A stretch of 57,079 nt of DNA from Actinomycetota bacterium (GTDB lineage Bacteria; Actinomycetota; Acidimicrobiia; Acidimicrobiales; MedAcidi-G1): NCBI GenBank assembly GCA_014381945.1, contig JACNKQ010000022.1:1-57079 (forward strand), in the 5' to 3' direction. Below the pieces are notes generated by a model. That model was given only the letters and a program-made list of their open reading frames with translations, searched no databases and was not told the DNA's origin. Within the stretch, counting starts at the first letter, position 1. Each line of letters starts with the position of its first letter. Positions 28,748 to 36,765 of the stretch are shown here, piece by piece. The translations under genes and the position numbers were made by a program.

Positions 28748-29100
28748 GAACCTGCTGTCCGGAGAACCGGGGGAGGCTCAGGCGGTCTTGTTCGATGTGC
28801 CGGGTCGGGGTCGAGTCCGGCGAGCGTGCCTGATGGCGTGGGCGCGGGGGTGCCTGATGGCCCGGGTCGTGGATGGCGTGGGTCGTGGCTGGCCCGGGTC
28901 CTGGATGGCGTGGCCCAGGCAGATCCTGCTCGGGCTGGCCCGGGTCCTGGATGGCGTGGCCCAGGCAGATCCTGCTCGGGCTGGCCCGGGTCCTGGATGG
29001 GCATGCCTCGGGCTGGCTTGGGCCATGGACGGGCATCGCTCGGGCGGTGTGCCCCGGGTTGTGGGTTGTGGCTCGGGCGGTGTGCCCCGGGCGGCCGTGG
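28748..29100. other. Gene-free repeat-rich stretch
   Basis: About 350 nt between the HAD promoter and the HNH gene hold no credible gene. The content is degenerate G-rich repeats built around CCCGGGTCCTGGATGG, plus a 33-nt duplication of a TCGGGCGGTGTGCCCCGGG block at about 29040 and 29073. All frames are open because of base composition, which explains the overlapping ORFs here. Confidence 0.7.
28887..29000. repeat. 46-bp tandem repeat downstream of the HNH gene
   Basis: Two exact 46-bp copies (28887-28932 and 28933-28978) and a partial third (28979-29000). Each begins GGCTGGCCCGGGTCCTGG. It is intergenic and the unit is not a multiple of three. Confidence 0.95.
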
Positions 29101-31107
29101 TCAGGCCGCCGGGGTTCTTCGGGTTCTTCGGTCGGGTTCGTGGGTGCGGCCGGCCGGGTCGGTGAACCCGATGCGGCCGTTGCCGATGCCCTGTTCGGAC
29201 AAAGGGTCGAGGTGTTTGAGGGTCCAGCCGCCGTCGTGGACGTGGTGATGGTGGTTCGAACACAGCAGGCACAGGTTCCATAGTTCGGTTTCTTCCCTGT
29301 CGAGCCAGTGGATGATGTGGTGGGCGTCGCACCATGACGGTGGCCGGTCACAACCCGGGAATATGCAGCCCCCGTCGCGCACTATCAAGGCTGTGCGTTG
29401 TGCGGGTGACACGGTGCGTTGTCGCCGTCCCATGTCCAGAACCTGCCCGTTGCCACCCATCACGACCGGCAGCACCCCGGCGTCACATGCCAGGCGCCTC
29501 AGCTGCGTTGGCGTCAGCGGTATCCCGTCGTCGGTTTCGCAACGACGTTTCCCCGACAAGACATCACACAAGACATCACACAAGACATCAGACAGGGCGT
29601 CAACGTTCGAGGGCAGGGCGTCGGCGGGTGGTGGCAGTTCCAGGGCTGCTGTGTTCGGATCGCCTGTCGGCTGCGGCAGGTGTTGGAGCCTGCGTGAGAT
29701 CCACCCATAGTCCACTACGCACACGATGTCGGCCCGGCCCCGAACCGGCACACCAACTTCAGAGCCGCCGCCGGTGGCGCCCGTAGAGGAACGCCGAGCC
29801 ATCTCAACCAATGCGTCGGCATTGCGTTGCACGACGCTGCGCAACTCACCCGCACCACCTGTGTGGCCCTTCCCGGCGGCTGCGGGGCGAGCCACACCCA
29901 CCCGGCCGTCCTCGTTGCGCCACAGGCCCTGTGAGATACGCCCCAACTCACCGGCTATAACCGCACCCGCATCAGGCGCCAGGTCAGCTTCGAAGCGCAT
30001 CATCCCATCCGACAAAGTGCGCCACTGCGCCCTACGCCGCCGATGCTGACGCCCCGCCAGACGCCGACCATCGACATCACCCAGCCGGTCACGCTGCCAC
30101 TCATCGACCACCGCCCGAAACCCGTCAGCCGACAACTCCCTGGCCGCCGCCCGCAAACCCGGATCGGCATCAGCGGCAACCCGATCCAGACGGTCCACCC
30201 CATAGGCCACAGCCTCGACATGACCCGGGGTGACCTCACCGGCCGCCAACGCCGCAGCCATCACCGGAGCCTCAGCCAACGCCTCCGCCACACGCACCGA
30301 CCGCCGCGCCTCACGCTGCGACACCCCCGACGCACGCACCAGCTCCGCCGACCGTTCCGCAGCCCCCACCAACGCCGAACCCACCGGCTGCCTCGCCGCT
30401 ACCAACCGCGCCACCAACGCATCATGCCGGGCCCTGGTCCGCCCCAGAGACGCAAACAGGTACTCGCGCTCCGACGCACTCAAGGCCCCGACCCCGACAT
30501 CCTCCAACGCCACACCCGCCAACTCGAACCGGTCAACAACCACCCGCACCTGCTCCGTGGCCACGTTCTTGCCAGGGGCTGAGACACCCGACCCGGCGCC
30601 GGTCCCCGAGCCCTCTCCGTTCGTCTCCGACGTTTCTCCCATGACCACATTCTTCACCCGGGGTGTGACAGTCGCCCCGGCGCCCACGCCGGCTCCAGAG
30701 CCGTTCGACACACGTACCTGTTCCATGCCCACATTCTTGCCATGGGGTGAGACAGCCGACCCGGCGCCGGTCCCCGAGCCCGACCCGGTCCCCGCCCCTG
30801 CGCCCTCTCCGTTCGTCTCCGACGTTTCTCCCATGACCACATTCTTCACCCGGGGTGTGACAGTCGCCCCGGCGCCCACGCCGGCTCCAGAGCCGTTCGA
30901 CACACGTACCTGTTCCATGCCCACATTCTTGCCATGGGGTGAGACAGCCGACCCGGCGCCGGTCCCCGAGCCCGACCCGGTCCCCGCCCCTGCGCCCTCT
31001 CCGTTCGTCTCCGACGTTTCTCCCATGACCACATTCTTCACCCGGGGTGTGACAGTCGTACCGGGAGTGTCCCCGATGGGTCCACACTGCCGAACTACCT
31101 TTTCCAC
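29101..31107 (-). CDS. DUF222/HNH endonuclease domain protein with repetitive N-terminus
   Basis: 668 aa as drawn. Residues of about 190-480 are a DUF222 (13E12-type) helical domain (e.g. ASGVSQREARRSVRVAEAL), and the C-terminus is an HNH nuclease: GCIFPGCDRPPSWCDAHH, then LWNLCLLCSNHHHHVH. These proteins are abundant in actinobacteria and suspected to be mobile or self-propagating. The start is uncertain: GTG 31107 gives a Gly-rich repeat N-terminus of about 188 residues, while GTG 30543 (GGAGCAGG upstream) gives the normal family length of about 480 and leaves the repeats untranslated. Residues DVLCDVLCDVL come from a 12-bp repeat. Confidence 0.78.
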   Translation of the reverse strand: MEKVVRQCGPIGDTPGTTVTPRVKNVVMGETSETNGEGAGAGTGSGSGTGAGSAVSPHGKNVGMEQVRVSNGSGAGVGAGATVTPRVKNVVMGETSETNGEGAGAGTGSGSGTGAGSAVSPHGKNVGMEQVRVSNGSGAGVGAGATVTPRVKNVVMGETSETNGEGSGTGAGSGVSAPGKNVATEQVRVVVDRFELAGVALEDVGVGALSASEREYLFASLGRTRARHDALVARLVAARQPVGSALVGAAERSAELVRASGVSQREARRSVRVAEALAEAPVMAAALAAGEVTPGHVEAVAYGVDRLDRVAADADPGLRAAARELSADGFRAVVDEWQRDRLGDVDGRRLAGRQHRRRRAQWRTLSDGMMRFEADLAPDAGAVIAGELGRISQGLWRNEDGRVGVARPAAAGKGHTGGAGELRSVVQRNADALVEMARRSSTGATGGGSEVGVPVRGRADIVCVVDYGWISRRLQHLPQPTGDPNTAALELPPPADALPSNVDALSDVLCDVLCDVLSGKRRCETDDGIPLTPTQLRRLACDAGVLPVVMGGNGQVLDMGRRQRTVSPAQRTALIVRDGGCIFPGCDRPPSWCDAHHIIHWLDREETELWNLCLLCSNHHHHVHDGGWTLKHLDPLSEQGIGNGRIGFTDPAGRTHEPDRRTRRTPAA
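29556..29591 (-). repeat. 12-bp tandem repeat in the HNH gene
   Basis: Three units of ACAAGACATCAC (last one ends CAG), encoding Asp-Val-Leu-Cys repeats between the DUF222 and HNH domains. Confidence 0.9.
30611..31059. repeat. 192-bp tandem repeat, about 2.3 copies
   Basis: Two full copies, 30640-30831 and 30832-31023, appear identical base for base, with partial copies on both sides. The unit is 64 codons. In the HNH frame each unit carries two related motifs, TPRVKNVVM and SPHGKNVGM, joined by Gly-Ser-Thr-rich linkers. Several other frames are also open across the array. Confidence 0.95.
31096..31101 (+). promoter_or_regulatory. -10 box of the DUF3499 gene, leaderless
   Basis: TACCTT lies 8 nt before ATG 31110 with no Shine-Dalgarno. 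It lies inside the longest possible HNH reading frame, which argues for a shorter HNH gene. Confidence 0.45.
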
Positions 31108-31109
31108 CC

Positions 31110-31640
31110 ATGCGCACCTACTGCATGCGATCGGCCTGTCGCGGCCATGCCGTGGCGCTCGTGATGATCAATGTGGCCGACAGCTCGTTCACCGTGCGCA
31201 ACCTTGCCGAGGTCGACGGGCCGGGGCGGGTGGTGCTGTGCGAGAAGCATCTCGACCGCCTGAGCGCCCCCATGGGCTGGTCGTTGCGTGACGAACGAAC
31301 GGGTGGTGATCTGATCGCGTTTCCCGGGCCGGGTACGCCGGAGTCCAGGTCGAAGGTGGCCGACCTGATCGAGGCACCGACCCCACGCCCGGTCGTTGCC
31401 GCCACCCACCCCCTTGCGGCAGCTCGGCTGGAGTGTGCGGCAGGACAGGCCTCCGAGTCCGACAGCGAGCCCGCCCCGGAACTTGTCCGGTCCACCCTTG
31501 GAATAGATCGCCATCCGGCCGGGCTTACGGGTGGAACGCCGTCTGGTTCCCTGGGTCCGGTCGTCGACCTGGATGACTTCGAGGGGTTCGTCGACGAGCA
31601 GTTGCCGCTCGAGCCCTTCGATCCGGATCCGTCGGCCTGA
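31110..31640 (+). CDS. DUF3499 family protein
   Basis: 176 aa. The N-terminal 70 residues match the actinobacterial DUF3499 pattern: a Cys pair in YCMRSACRGHA, then VADSSFTVRNLA, then LCEKHLDRLSAPMGWSL, probably a small metal-binding domain. The remaining 100 residues are proline-rich, acidic and probably disordered. The function of DUF3499 is unknown. It begins at ATG 31110, 2 nt from the longest HNH frame on the other strand. Confidence 0.8.
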   Translation: MRTYCMRSACRGHAVALVMINVADSSFTVRNLAEVDGPGRVVLCEKHLDRLSAPMGWSLRDERTGGDLIAFPGPGTPESRSKVADLIEAPTPRPVVAATHPLAAARLECAAGQASESDSEPAPELVRSTLGIDRHPAGLTGGTPSGSLGPVVDLDDFEGFVDEQLPLEPFDPDPSA

Positions 31641-31880
31641 GGGCCAACTCCACCTGGGCGACCTGGTTGTCGGCCGGTGGAACTGCCGTGGAACCGGCTG
31701 GCGAGCCTGCATGAGCCGTTGGATCACATCTGGCCGGTGGCATCGACGTCAGCGTTGCCGAGGGGGACCGCCGGTGTGGGTCGTCGAAACGGCCACCTGC
31801 GGGTCCCCGGCTGAGGCCCGACCGGTTACCGACAGGTAGGTTCGGTGCTCGAACGAAGTCTCGCGCAACCATCAGGAACC

Positions 31881-33098
31881 ATGCCGATGCCCGACATATC
31901 CGAAGCCGAAATCCGGGACCTCACCCGCCAACTCGTGGCGGACGTCCCGCCCGACTCGGTCGATCAGTTCACGTTCCGCGGCGAGCAGTTCGACCGGGGT
32001 CTGGCGCTGGTCCAGTTCCCGGTTGGCCTCGGCGGCCTCGGCCTCGAGAGCCGACGGCTCCAGACGGTCGTCGACGAGGAGTTGCGGAATGCCGGTGTCC
32101 TCTACCACGACCTCAACATCAACCCGATCGGCATCGGCATGGGCGCCCCTGTGGTGCTCACCTACGCAAGCGACGAGCAGAAGAAGCGCCTCCTGCGCCC
32201 CATGTACACGGGTGAGGAGATCTGGTGCCAGTTGTTCAGCGAGCCCGGTGCCGGTTCCGATGTGGCCGGGCTTTCCACCCGGGCCGTGCGCGATGGCGAC
32301 GAGTGGATCGTCAACGGCCAGAAGGTCTGGACCACGCTGGCCCATGTTTCCAGGTGGGGGATGCTGGTCGCCCGAACCGACCCGGAGCAGCCCAAGCACA
32401 AGGGCATGACCTACTTCCTGCTGGACATGGAGGCCGAGGGGGTCGAGGTCCGGCCGCTCCACCAGATCACAGGCGAGGCCGAGTTCAACGAGGTCTTCTT
32501 CGACGACGTCCGCATCCCGCACGACCATGTCTTCGGCGAGGTCGGCGGCGGCTGGGGTGCTGCGGTGACCACGCTCATGAACGAACGCGTCGCCCTGGGG
32601 GGCGGTGTGCCCCGCAAGGGTGCGGGCCCCATCGGCGACCTGATTCGCGTCTGGAACGAGCGCAAGGGGTCGCTCGACGCTGCGACGCTGCCGGTGGCCC
32701 GTGACCGGGTGGTCGACCTCTGGTGTCAGGCCGAGGCGCTGCGCCTCACCAACTGGCGGGCACGCGACAGTTCGAAGTCCGGCAACCCCGGGCCGGAGGG
32801 GTCGGTCGGCAAGTTGATTTCGGCCGAGATGAACCAGCACATCTATGAAGCGTGCCTCGACCTGCTGGGCGCCGAGGGCCTGGTGCACGAGGCCGGCTAC
32901 GAACGCAAACGGCCGGACGGGCTGCGGCTCACTGGTGGCGAGAGCACCAAGTACGCATTCCTGCGGGTGCGGGCCAACACCATCGAGGGCGGCACGTCCG
33001 AGGTGATGCGCAACATCCTCGGCGAGCGTGTGCTGGGCCTCCCCGGCGACGTCCGCGTCGACAAGAGCGTGGCCTGGTCCGAGGTTCCCAGGAACTGA
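31881..33098 (+). CDS. Acyl-CoA dehydrogenase
   Basis: 405 aa FAD flavoprotein of the ACAD family, oxidising acyl-CoA thioesters at C2-C3. The FAD/substrate segment is CQLFSEPGAGSDVAGLSTRA, followed by WIVNGQKVWTT; the C-terminus has ANTIEGGTSEVMRNILGERV. It belongs to the larger ACAD-10/FadE17-like type with a long C-terminal tail ending VAWSEVPRN. ATG 31881 has AGGAA at good spacing. A near-duplicate of its last ten codons lies 73 nt downstream (see repeat). Confidence 0.9.
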   Translation: MPMPDISEAEIRDLTRQLVADVPPDSVDQFTFRGEQFDRGLALVQFPVGLGGLGLESRRLQTVVDEELRNAGVLYHDLNINPIGIGMGAPVVLTYASDEQKKRLLRPMYTGEEIWCQLFSEPGAGSDVAGLSTRAVRDGDEWIVNGQKVWTTLAHVSRWGMLVARTDPEQPKHKGMTYFLLDMEAEGVEVRPLHQITGEAEFNEVFFDDVRIPHDHVFGEVGGGWGAAVTTLMNERVALGGGVPRKGAGPIGDLIRVWNERKGSLDAATLPVARDRVVDLWCQAEALRLTNWRARDSSKSGNPGPEGSVGKLISAEMNQHIYEACLDLLGAEGLVHEAGYERKRPDGLRLTGGESTKYAFLRVRANTIEGGTSEVMRNILGERVLGLPGDVRVDKSVAWSEVPRN

Positions 33099-33141
33099 TG
33101 GTCTGAATGGCGGGCCGGGGCACGCCCCGGAGGGTCACGCA

Positions 33142-33171
33142 GTGGCCTGGAGTGAAGTTCCGCGGGACTGA
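33142..33171 (+). pseudogene. Remnant of a second acyl-CoA dehydrogenase C-terminus
   Basis: The 30 nt encode V-A-W-S-E-V-P-R-D-stop, matching the last ten codons (VAWSEVPRN-stop) of the preceding gene, with synonymous differences (AGT versus TCC for Ser, CCGCGG versus CCCAGG for Pro-Arg). The reading upstream, PEGHAVAW, also fits a family tail. It looks like the surviving 3' end of a deleted or recombined tandem paralogue. Confidence 0.5.
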
Positions 33172-33200
33172 GCCGGGCAAACGTCGGGCACCACCTGACG

Positions 33201-33206
33201 TAGCGT
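33201..33206 (+). promoter_or_regulatory. -10 box of the alpha/beta hydrolase gene
   Basis: TAGCGT lies 8 nt before ATG 33215. A GAGG lies between them but only 4 nt from the ATG, too close for normal use. Confidence 0.4.
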
Positions 33207-33214
33207 GAGGTTCG

Positions 33215-34063
33215 ATGGGCAGGTACGTCGACACGAACGGGATCAGGCTCAATGTCGTGGAGCAGGGGAAGGGCCGCTGCCTGGTCCTCATGCCGGGGCT
33301 GACGGCGAACGCCCGGTTCTTCGACTCGCTGGTGGCCGCCGGCCTCGCCGACGACCGCAGGGTGGTAGCCGTGGACCTGCGTGGTCGCGGTCTGAGTGAC
33401 AAGCCGGCGTCCGGCTATTCGATGGCCGACCACGCCCTGGACGTGTTGGGCCTGCTCGACGCCCTCGGCCTCGAGAGGGCCGACATCGGTGGCCACTCGT
33501 TCGGCGGCCTGCTGACCTACTACCTGGCTGCGAACCACGCGGACCGTGTCGAGCGGTGCGTGGTCCTGGATGCGCCGGCGACGGTGGATCCGGGGATCCT
33601 CGAACAGATCCGGCCTGCTCTCGAGCGTCTGGGGGCGACGGTCCCTTCGTTCGAGGAGTACCTGGAGATGGTCCGGGCGATGCCCTACTACGAGGGCTGG
33701 TGGGATCCGCGCATCGAGGACTACTTCCGTGCCGATGTGGAGGAACTGCCTGGTGGCTCGGTCCGGACCCGCTCGCGATCGGACAACATCGCCGAGGCGG
33801 TCGAGGGGACCCTGGAAGTCGACTGGCCCGACACGGTGCGTCGGATCCGCCAGCCGACCCTGCTGGTCCGTGCCACCGGTTCGTTCGGGCCGCCGGGGTC
33901 GCCCCCGATTCTTTCCGAGGCGGCGGCATCCGAGACGCTCGGCCTGTTGGCGGGTGGGCGCCTGGTCGAACTGGCCGGTAACCACATGACCGCCTTCTTC
34001 GGGGAGTCGGCGGGCGTGGGTGCTGCGGCGATCCGGGCCTTTCTCGGTACTCCGACTGTCTGA
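33215..34063 (+). CDS. Alpha/beta-fold hydrolase
   Basis: 282 aa. The nucleophile elbow is GGHSFGG, the Asp strand follows PTLLVRAT, and the catalytic His is probably in ELAGNHMTAFFG. The oxyanion region is VLMPGLTANARFFD. It resembles esterases and ring-cleavage product hydrolases; the substrate is unknown. It is probably independent of the preceding acyl-CoA dehydrogenase because it has its own promoter. Confidence 0.85.
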   Translation: MGRYVDTNGIRLNVVEQGKGRCLVLMPGLTANARFFDSLVAAGLADDRRVVAVDLRGRGLSDKPASGYSMADHALDVLGLLDALGLERADIGGHSFGGLLTYYLAANHADRVERCVVLDAPATVDPGILEQIRPALERLGATVPSFEEYLEMVRAMPYYEGWWDPRIEDYFRADVEELPGGSVRTRSRSDNIAEAVEGTLEVDWPDTVRRIRQPTLLVRATGSFGPPGSPPILSEAAASETLGLLAGGRLVELAGNHMTAFFGESAGVGAAAIRAFLGTPTV

Positions 34064-34082
34064 CCCCCGGAACCGGGAGCGG

Positions 34083-35465
34083 TCAGCTCCGACGCCAGGT
34101 GGTGCCGGTGGCCGAGTCCTCGATCACGATGCCGAGCGAGGTGAGTTCGTCGCGGATGCGGTCGGCCTTGGCGTAGTCCTTTGCCGCCTTGGCGGCGCTG
34201 CGGGCAGCGACCAGGTCGTCGATCGCACGGTCGGCTCCTTCGTCGACCGGGGCACCCCGGGCGCCCTTGCCGAGCCGTAGCCCGAGCACGCCGGTCAACT
34301 CGAACACGGCGGCGGCGAGTGCGGCGGCAGAGTTCTCGTCCTCGGCATCCAGGGCCCGGTTGGCGTCGCGGACGGCGTCGAAGACCACGGCCATGGCGCC
34401 GGCGGTGCCGAGGTCGTCATCCATGGCGGTGCGGAACCGTTCGACGGCTGACTCGTCGGCGGCGGCGTCGGGAAGGTCGGCACCGGCGATGCGACGGGCG
34501 AACCCGTCGAGTCGTTCGAGGGCGGCTGCTGCGGTGGTGAGCGTGACCTCGCCGATTTCCATTGTCTTGCGGTAGTGGGTCTGCAGGACCAGCAGGCGCA
34601 GCGCACGTGGGTCCCAGGTGTCGAGCAGGTCGGCGAGGGTCCGGAAGTTGCCGAGCGACTTCGACATCTTCTCGCTGCCGACCTGGACCATGCCGTTGTG
34701 CACCCACAGTTGGGCGAAGGGCCGGCCGCAGCCGAGGCATTCGGCCCGTTCGTTCTCGTGGTGGGGGAACACCAGGTCGTCGCCGCCGCCGTGGATGTCG
34801 AAGCCGTCGCCGAGCAGGTCGAGCGACATGGCCACGCACTCGATGTGCCAGCCGGGCCGACCGGGCCCCCACGGTGAGTCCCAGGTGGGTTCGCCGGGCT
34901 TGGCGGCCTTCCAGAGTGCGAAGTCGAGCGGGTCGGCCTTGTCGTCGTCGACCTCGACCCGGGCGCCGGCGCCCTCCCGCAACTGTTCGGGTGACTGGCC
35001 GGCAAGGGCGCCGTAGCCGTCGAGGCGGTCGACGTCGTAGTAGACGCCGGAGCCGGTGGTGTAGGCCATGCCCCGGTCGACGAGTTGGCTGATGATGTCG
35101 ATCATCTGGTCGACGTACTCGGTGGCCCGGGGTCGCAGGTCGGGGTGGGCGATGTCGAGGCGGTCCATCTCGGTGATGAACACGTCTTCGAAGTGCTGGG
35201 CCAGTTCGGGTTCGGTGGTCCCCTCGTCGGCGGCCCTGGCGATGATCTTGTCGTCGATGTCGGTGATGTTGGACACCGCCGTCACGTCGAGGCCGGTCCA
35301 GCGCAGGTAGCGGACGAGGATGTCGAAGGCGAGGGTGCTGCGGGCGTGGCCGAGGTGGGGGGCGTCGTAGACGGTGGGCCCGCACCAGTACACGGACGCC
35401 TTCCCCGGGTCGCGGGGGGTGAACTCGACCTTGTTGCCGGTCAGGCTGTCGGTGAGGCGCAGCAC
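34083..35465 (-). CDS. cysS: Cysteinyl-tRNA synthetase
   Basis: 460 aa class I synthetase charging tRNA-Cys. The HIGH motif is HLGHAR near residue 38, zinc ligands include the Cys in VYWCGPTVYD and the His in FPHHENE, and the KMSKS motif is exact. The C-terminal part holds the usual anticodon-binding helices. The start is GTG 35465, with TATCCT 6 nt upstream and no Shine-Dalgarno. It follows the paralogous mshC gene by 47 nt on the same strand. Confidence 0.95.
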   Translation of the reverse strand: MLRLTDSLTGNKVEFTPRDPGKASVYWCGPTVYDAPHLGHARSTLAFDILVRYLRWTGLDVTAVSNITDIDDKIIARAADEGTTEPELAQHFEDVFITEMDRLDIAHPDLRPRATEYVDQMIDIISQLVDRGMAYTTGSGVYYDVDRLDGYGALAGQSPEQLREGAGARVEVDDDKADPLDFALWKAAKPGEPTWDSPWGPGRPGWHIECVAMSLDLLGDGFDIHGGGDDLVFPHHENERAECLGCGRPFAQLWVHNGMVQVGSEKMSKSLGNFRTLADLLDTWDPRALRLLVLQTHYRKTMEIGEVTLTTAAAALERLDGFARRIAGADLPDAAADESAVERFRTAMDDDLGTAGAMAVVFDAVRDANRALDAEDENSAAALAAAVFELTGVLGLRLGKGARGAPVDEGADRAIDDLVAARSAAKAAKDYAKADRIRDELTSLGIVIEDSATGTTWRRS

Positions 35466-35471
35466 CGGTTC

Positions 35472-35477
35472 AGGATA
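35472..35477 (-). promoter_or_regulatory. -10 box of cysS, leaderless
   Basis: TATCCT on the minus strand, then GAACCG, then GTG 35465. cysS could thus be transcribed independently of mshC. Confidence 0.5.
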
Positions 35478-35512
35478 GGTGAGGGTCGGGCAGGGAGGTT
35501 CGGACGAACCGC

Positions 35513-36718
35513 TCAGGTCCCGGAGGGGGCGTCGCCCGCCGGGGACTCGTCGAGGCGGATGCCGAGCAGGCCGGCGGCCTCGCGCAGGCCGGCAGGCGCC
35601 GAAGGGTCGTCGCCGGCGTGGGCGATGATCGCACCGGCGAGCACGTCGATGGCGTCGAGGGCGGTCGGTGCGTCGAGGTCGTCGTCGAGGGCGGCCCGGA
35701 CGGCGGCGAGCGTGGGGGCCGGGTCGGGTCCGCAGGGTCGGCGTTCGGCGTCGACCAGGCGCTCGAGGCGGGTGACCCCGTCGTCGATGTCGGCGTCGAA
35801 CCACTCGAAGCCGGCTCGGTAGTGGTGGGACAGCATGGCGATGCGCAGGGCCCGTGGATCGTGGAGGTTGCGGAGCATGCGCACGAACACGAGGTTGCCG
35901 AGCGACTTCGACATCTTGGTGCCCTCGTAGGCGACCATGCCGACGTGCATCCAGTGGCGGGCCAGCGGCTCGCCGGTGGCGCCGCGGGTCTGGGCGTCTT
36001 CGCATTCGTGGTGGGGGAACACGAGGTCGTCGCCGCCACCGTGGAGGTCGATGGTGCCGGTGAGGTTGGCCATCGCCATGGCGGAGCATTCGATGTGCCA
36101 GCCGGGTCGCCCGGCCCCGAAGGGCGAGTTCCAGGCCGGCTCGTCTGTGCCGGAGGGCTGCCAGAGGATGAAGTCGAGGGGGTTGCGCTGCCTCGGGTCG
36201 TCGGGGTGGCCGCCCCGTTCGGCGGCGAGGGCCAGCATCGTGGCCTCGTCGTATCCGGACAGGGAGCCGAAGTGCTCGTCGGTGGAGACGTCGAAGAAGG
36301 TGGTGCCGTCGACGGTGTAGGTGTGGCCGGCGTCGGAGAGGCGTTGGATCAGGTCGAGCATGGGTTCGATCGACTGGGTGGCCCACGGTTCGACGGTGGC
36401 GGGGCGCATGTCGAGCGCCACCATGTCGGCGTCGAAGTGCGCCATCTCGACGGCGGCGAGGGACCGGTAGTCGACCTTGAGTTCGCGGGCCTTGGGGAGG
36501 ATCGAGTCGTCGACGTCGGTGACGTTGCGGACCATGCGCACGGTGTGCCCGAGGTCCTCGAGGCGGCGGATGACCAGGTCGAAGGTGAGGTAGGTGAAGG
36601 CGTGGCCGAGGTGGGTGGCGTCGTACGGTGTGATGCCGCAGACGTACATGGACACGTCGGGGCCGGGTTCGAACGGCACGATCTCGCCGCGGACGGTGTC
36701 GTGGAGGCGCATGGGCAT
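35513..36718 (-). CDS. mshC: Mycothiol ligase MshC (Cys:GlcN-Ins ligase)
   Basis: 401 aa, the usual MshC length. It joins L-cysteine to GlcN-Ins with ATP in mycothiol synthesis, the main thiol of actinomycetes. It is a CysS paralogue without the tRNA-binding C-terminus; MYVCGITPYDATHLGHAFTY is the MshC version of the HIGH region and KMSKS is intact. Zinc ligands include the Cys in YVCG and the His in FPHHECE. The start is ATG 36718, with TACCGT 8 nt upstream; ATG 36712 is two codons later. This gene is strong evidence for an actinobacterial host. Confidence 0.93.
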   Translation of the reverse strand: MPMRLHDTVRGEIVPFEPGPDVSMYVCGITPYDATHLGHAFTYLTFDLVIRRLEDLGHTVRMVRNVTDVDDSILPKARELKVDYRSLAAVEMAHFDADMVALDMRPATVEPWATQSIEPMLDLIQRLSDAGHTYTVDGTTFFDVSTDEHFGSLSGYDEATMLALAAERGGHPDDPRQRNPLDFILWQPSGTDEPAWNSPFGAGRPGWHIECSAMAMANLTGTIDLHGGGDDLVFPHHECEDAQTRGATGEPLARHWMHVGMVAYEGTKMSKSLGNLVFVRMLRNLHDPRALRIAMLSHHYRAGFEWFDADIDDGVTRLERLVDAERRPCGPDPAPTLAAVRAALDDDLDAPTALDAIDVLAGAIIAHAGDDPSAPAGLREAAGLLGIRLDESPAGDAPSGT

Positions 36719-36726
36719 GGGACTGA

Positions 36727-36732
36727 ACGGTA
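36727..36732 (-). promoter_or_regulatory. -10 box of mshC, leaderless
   Basis: TACCGT on the minus strand, then TCAGTCCC, then ATG 36718; no ribosome site is present. Confidence 0.4.
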
Positions 36733-36765
36733 GCGGGACGGGGAGGCTGTGTGCCCCGTCTGGGC

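Noticed and set aside
28748-29100. CRISPR-like array
   Set aside because: The 46-bp units are directly adjoining with no unique spacers and no cas genes are nearby, so it is a plain tandem repeat.
30611-31059. Insertion sequence or transposon end
   Set aside because: The copies are direct, not inverted, there is no transposase, and the array is in frame with a nuclease gene.
30230-31291. A 353-aa plus-strand frame across the repeats and DUF3499
   Set aside because: Its repetitive Pro/Thr-rich sequence is the antisense of the HNH gene and overlaps the DUF3499 start; the HNH and DUF3499 frames have recognisable domains and this one has none.
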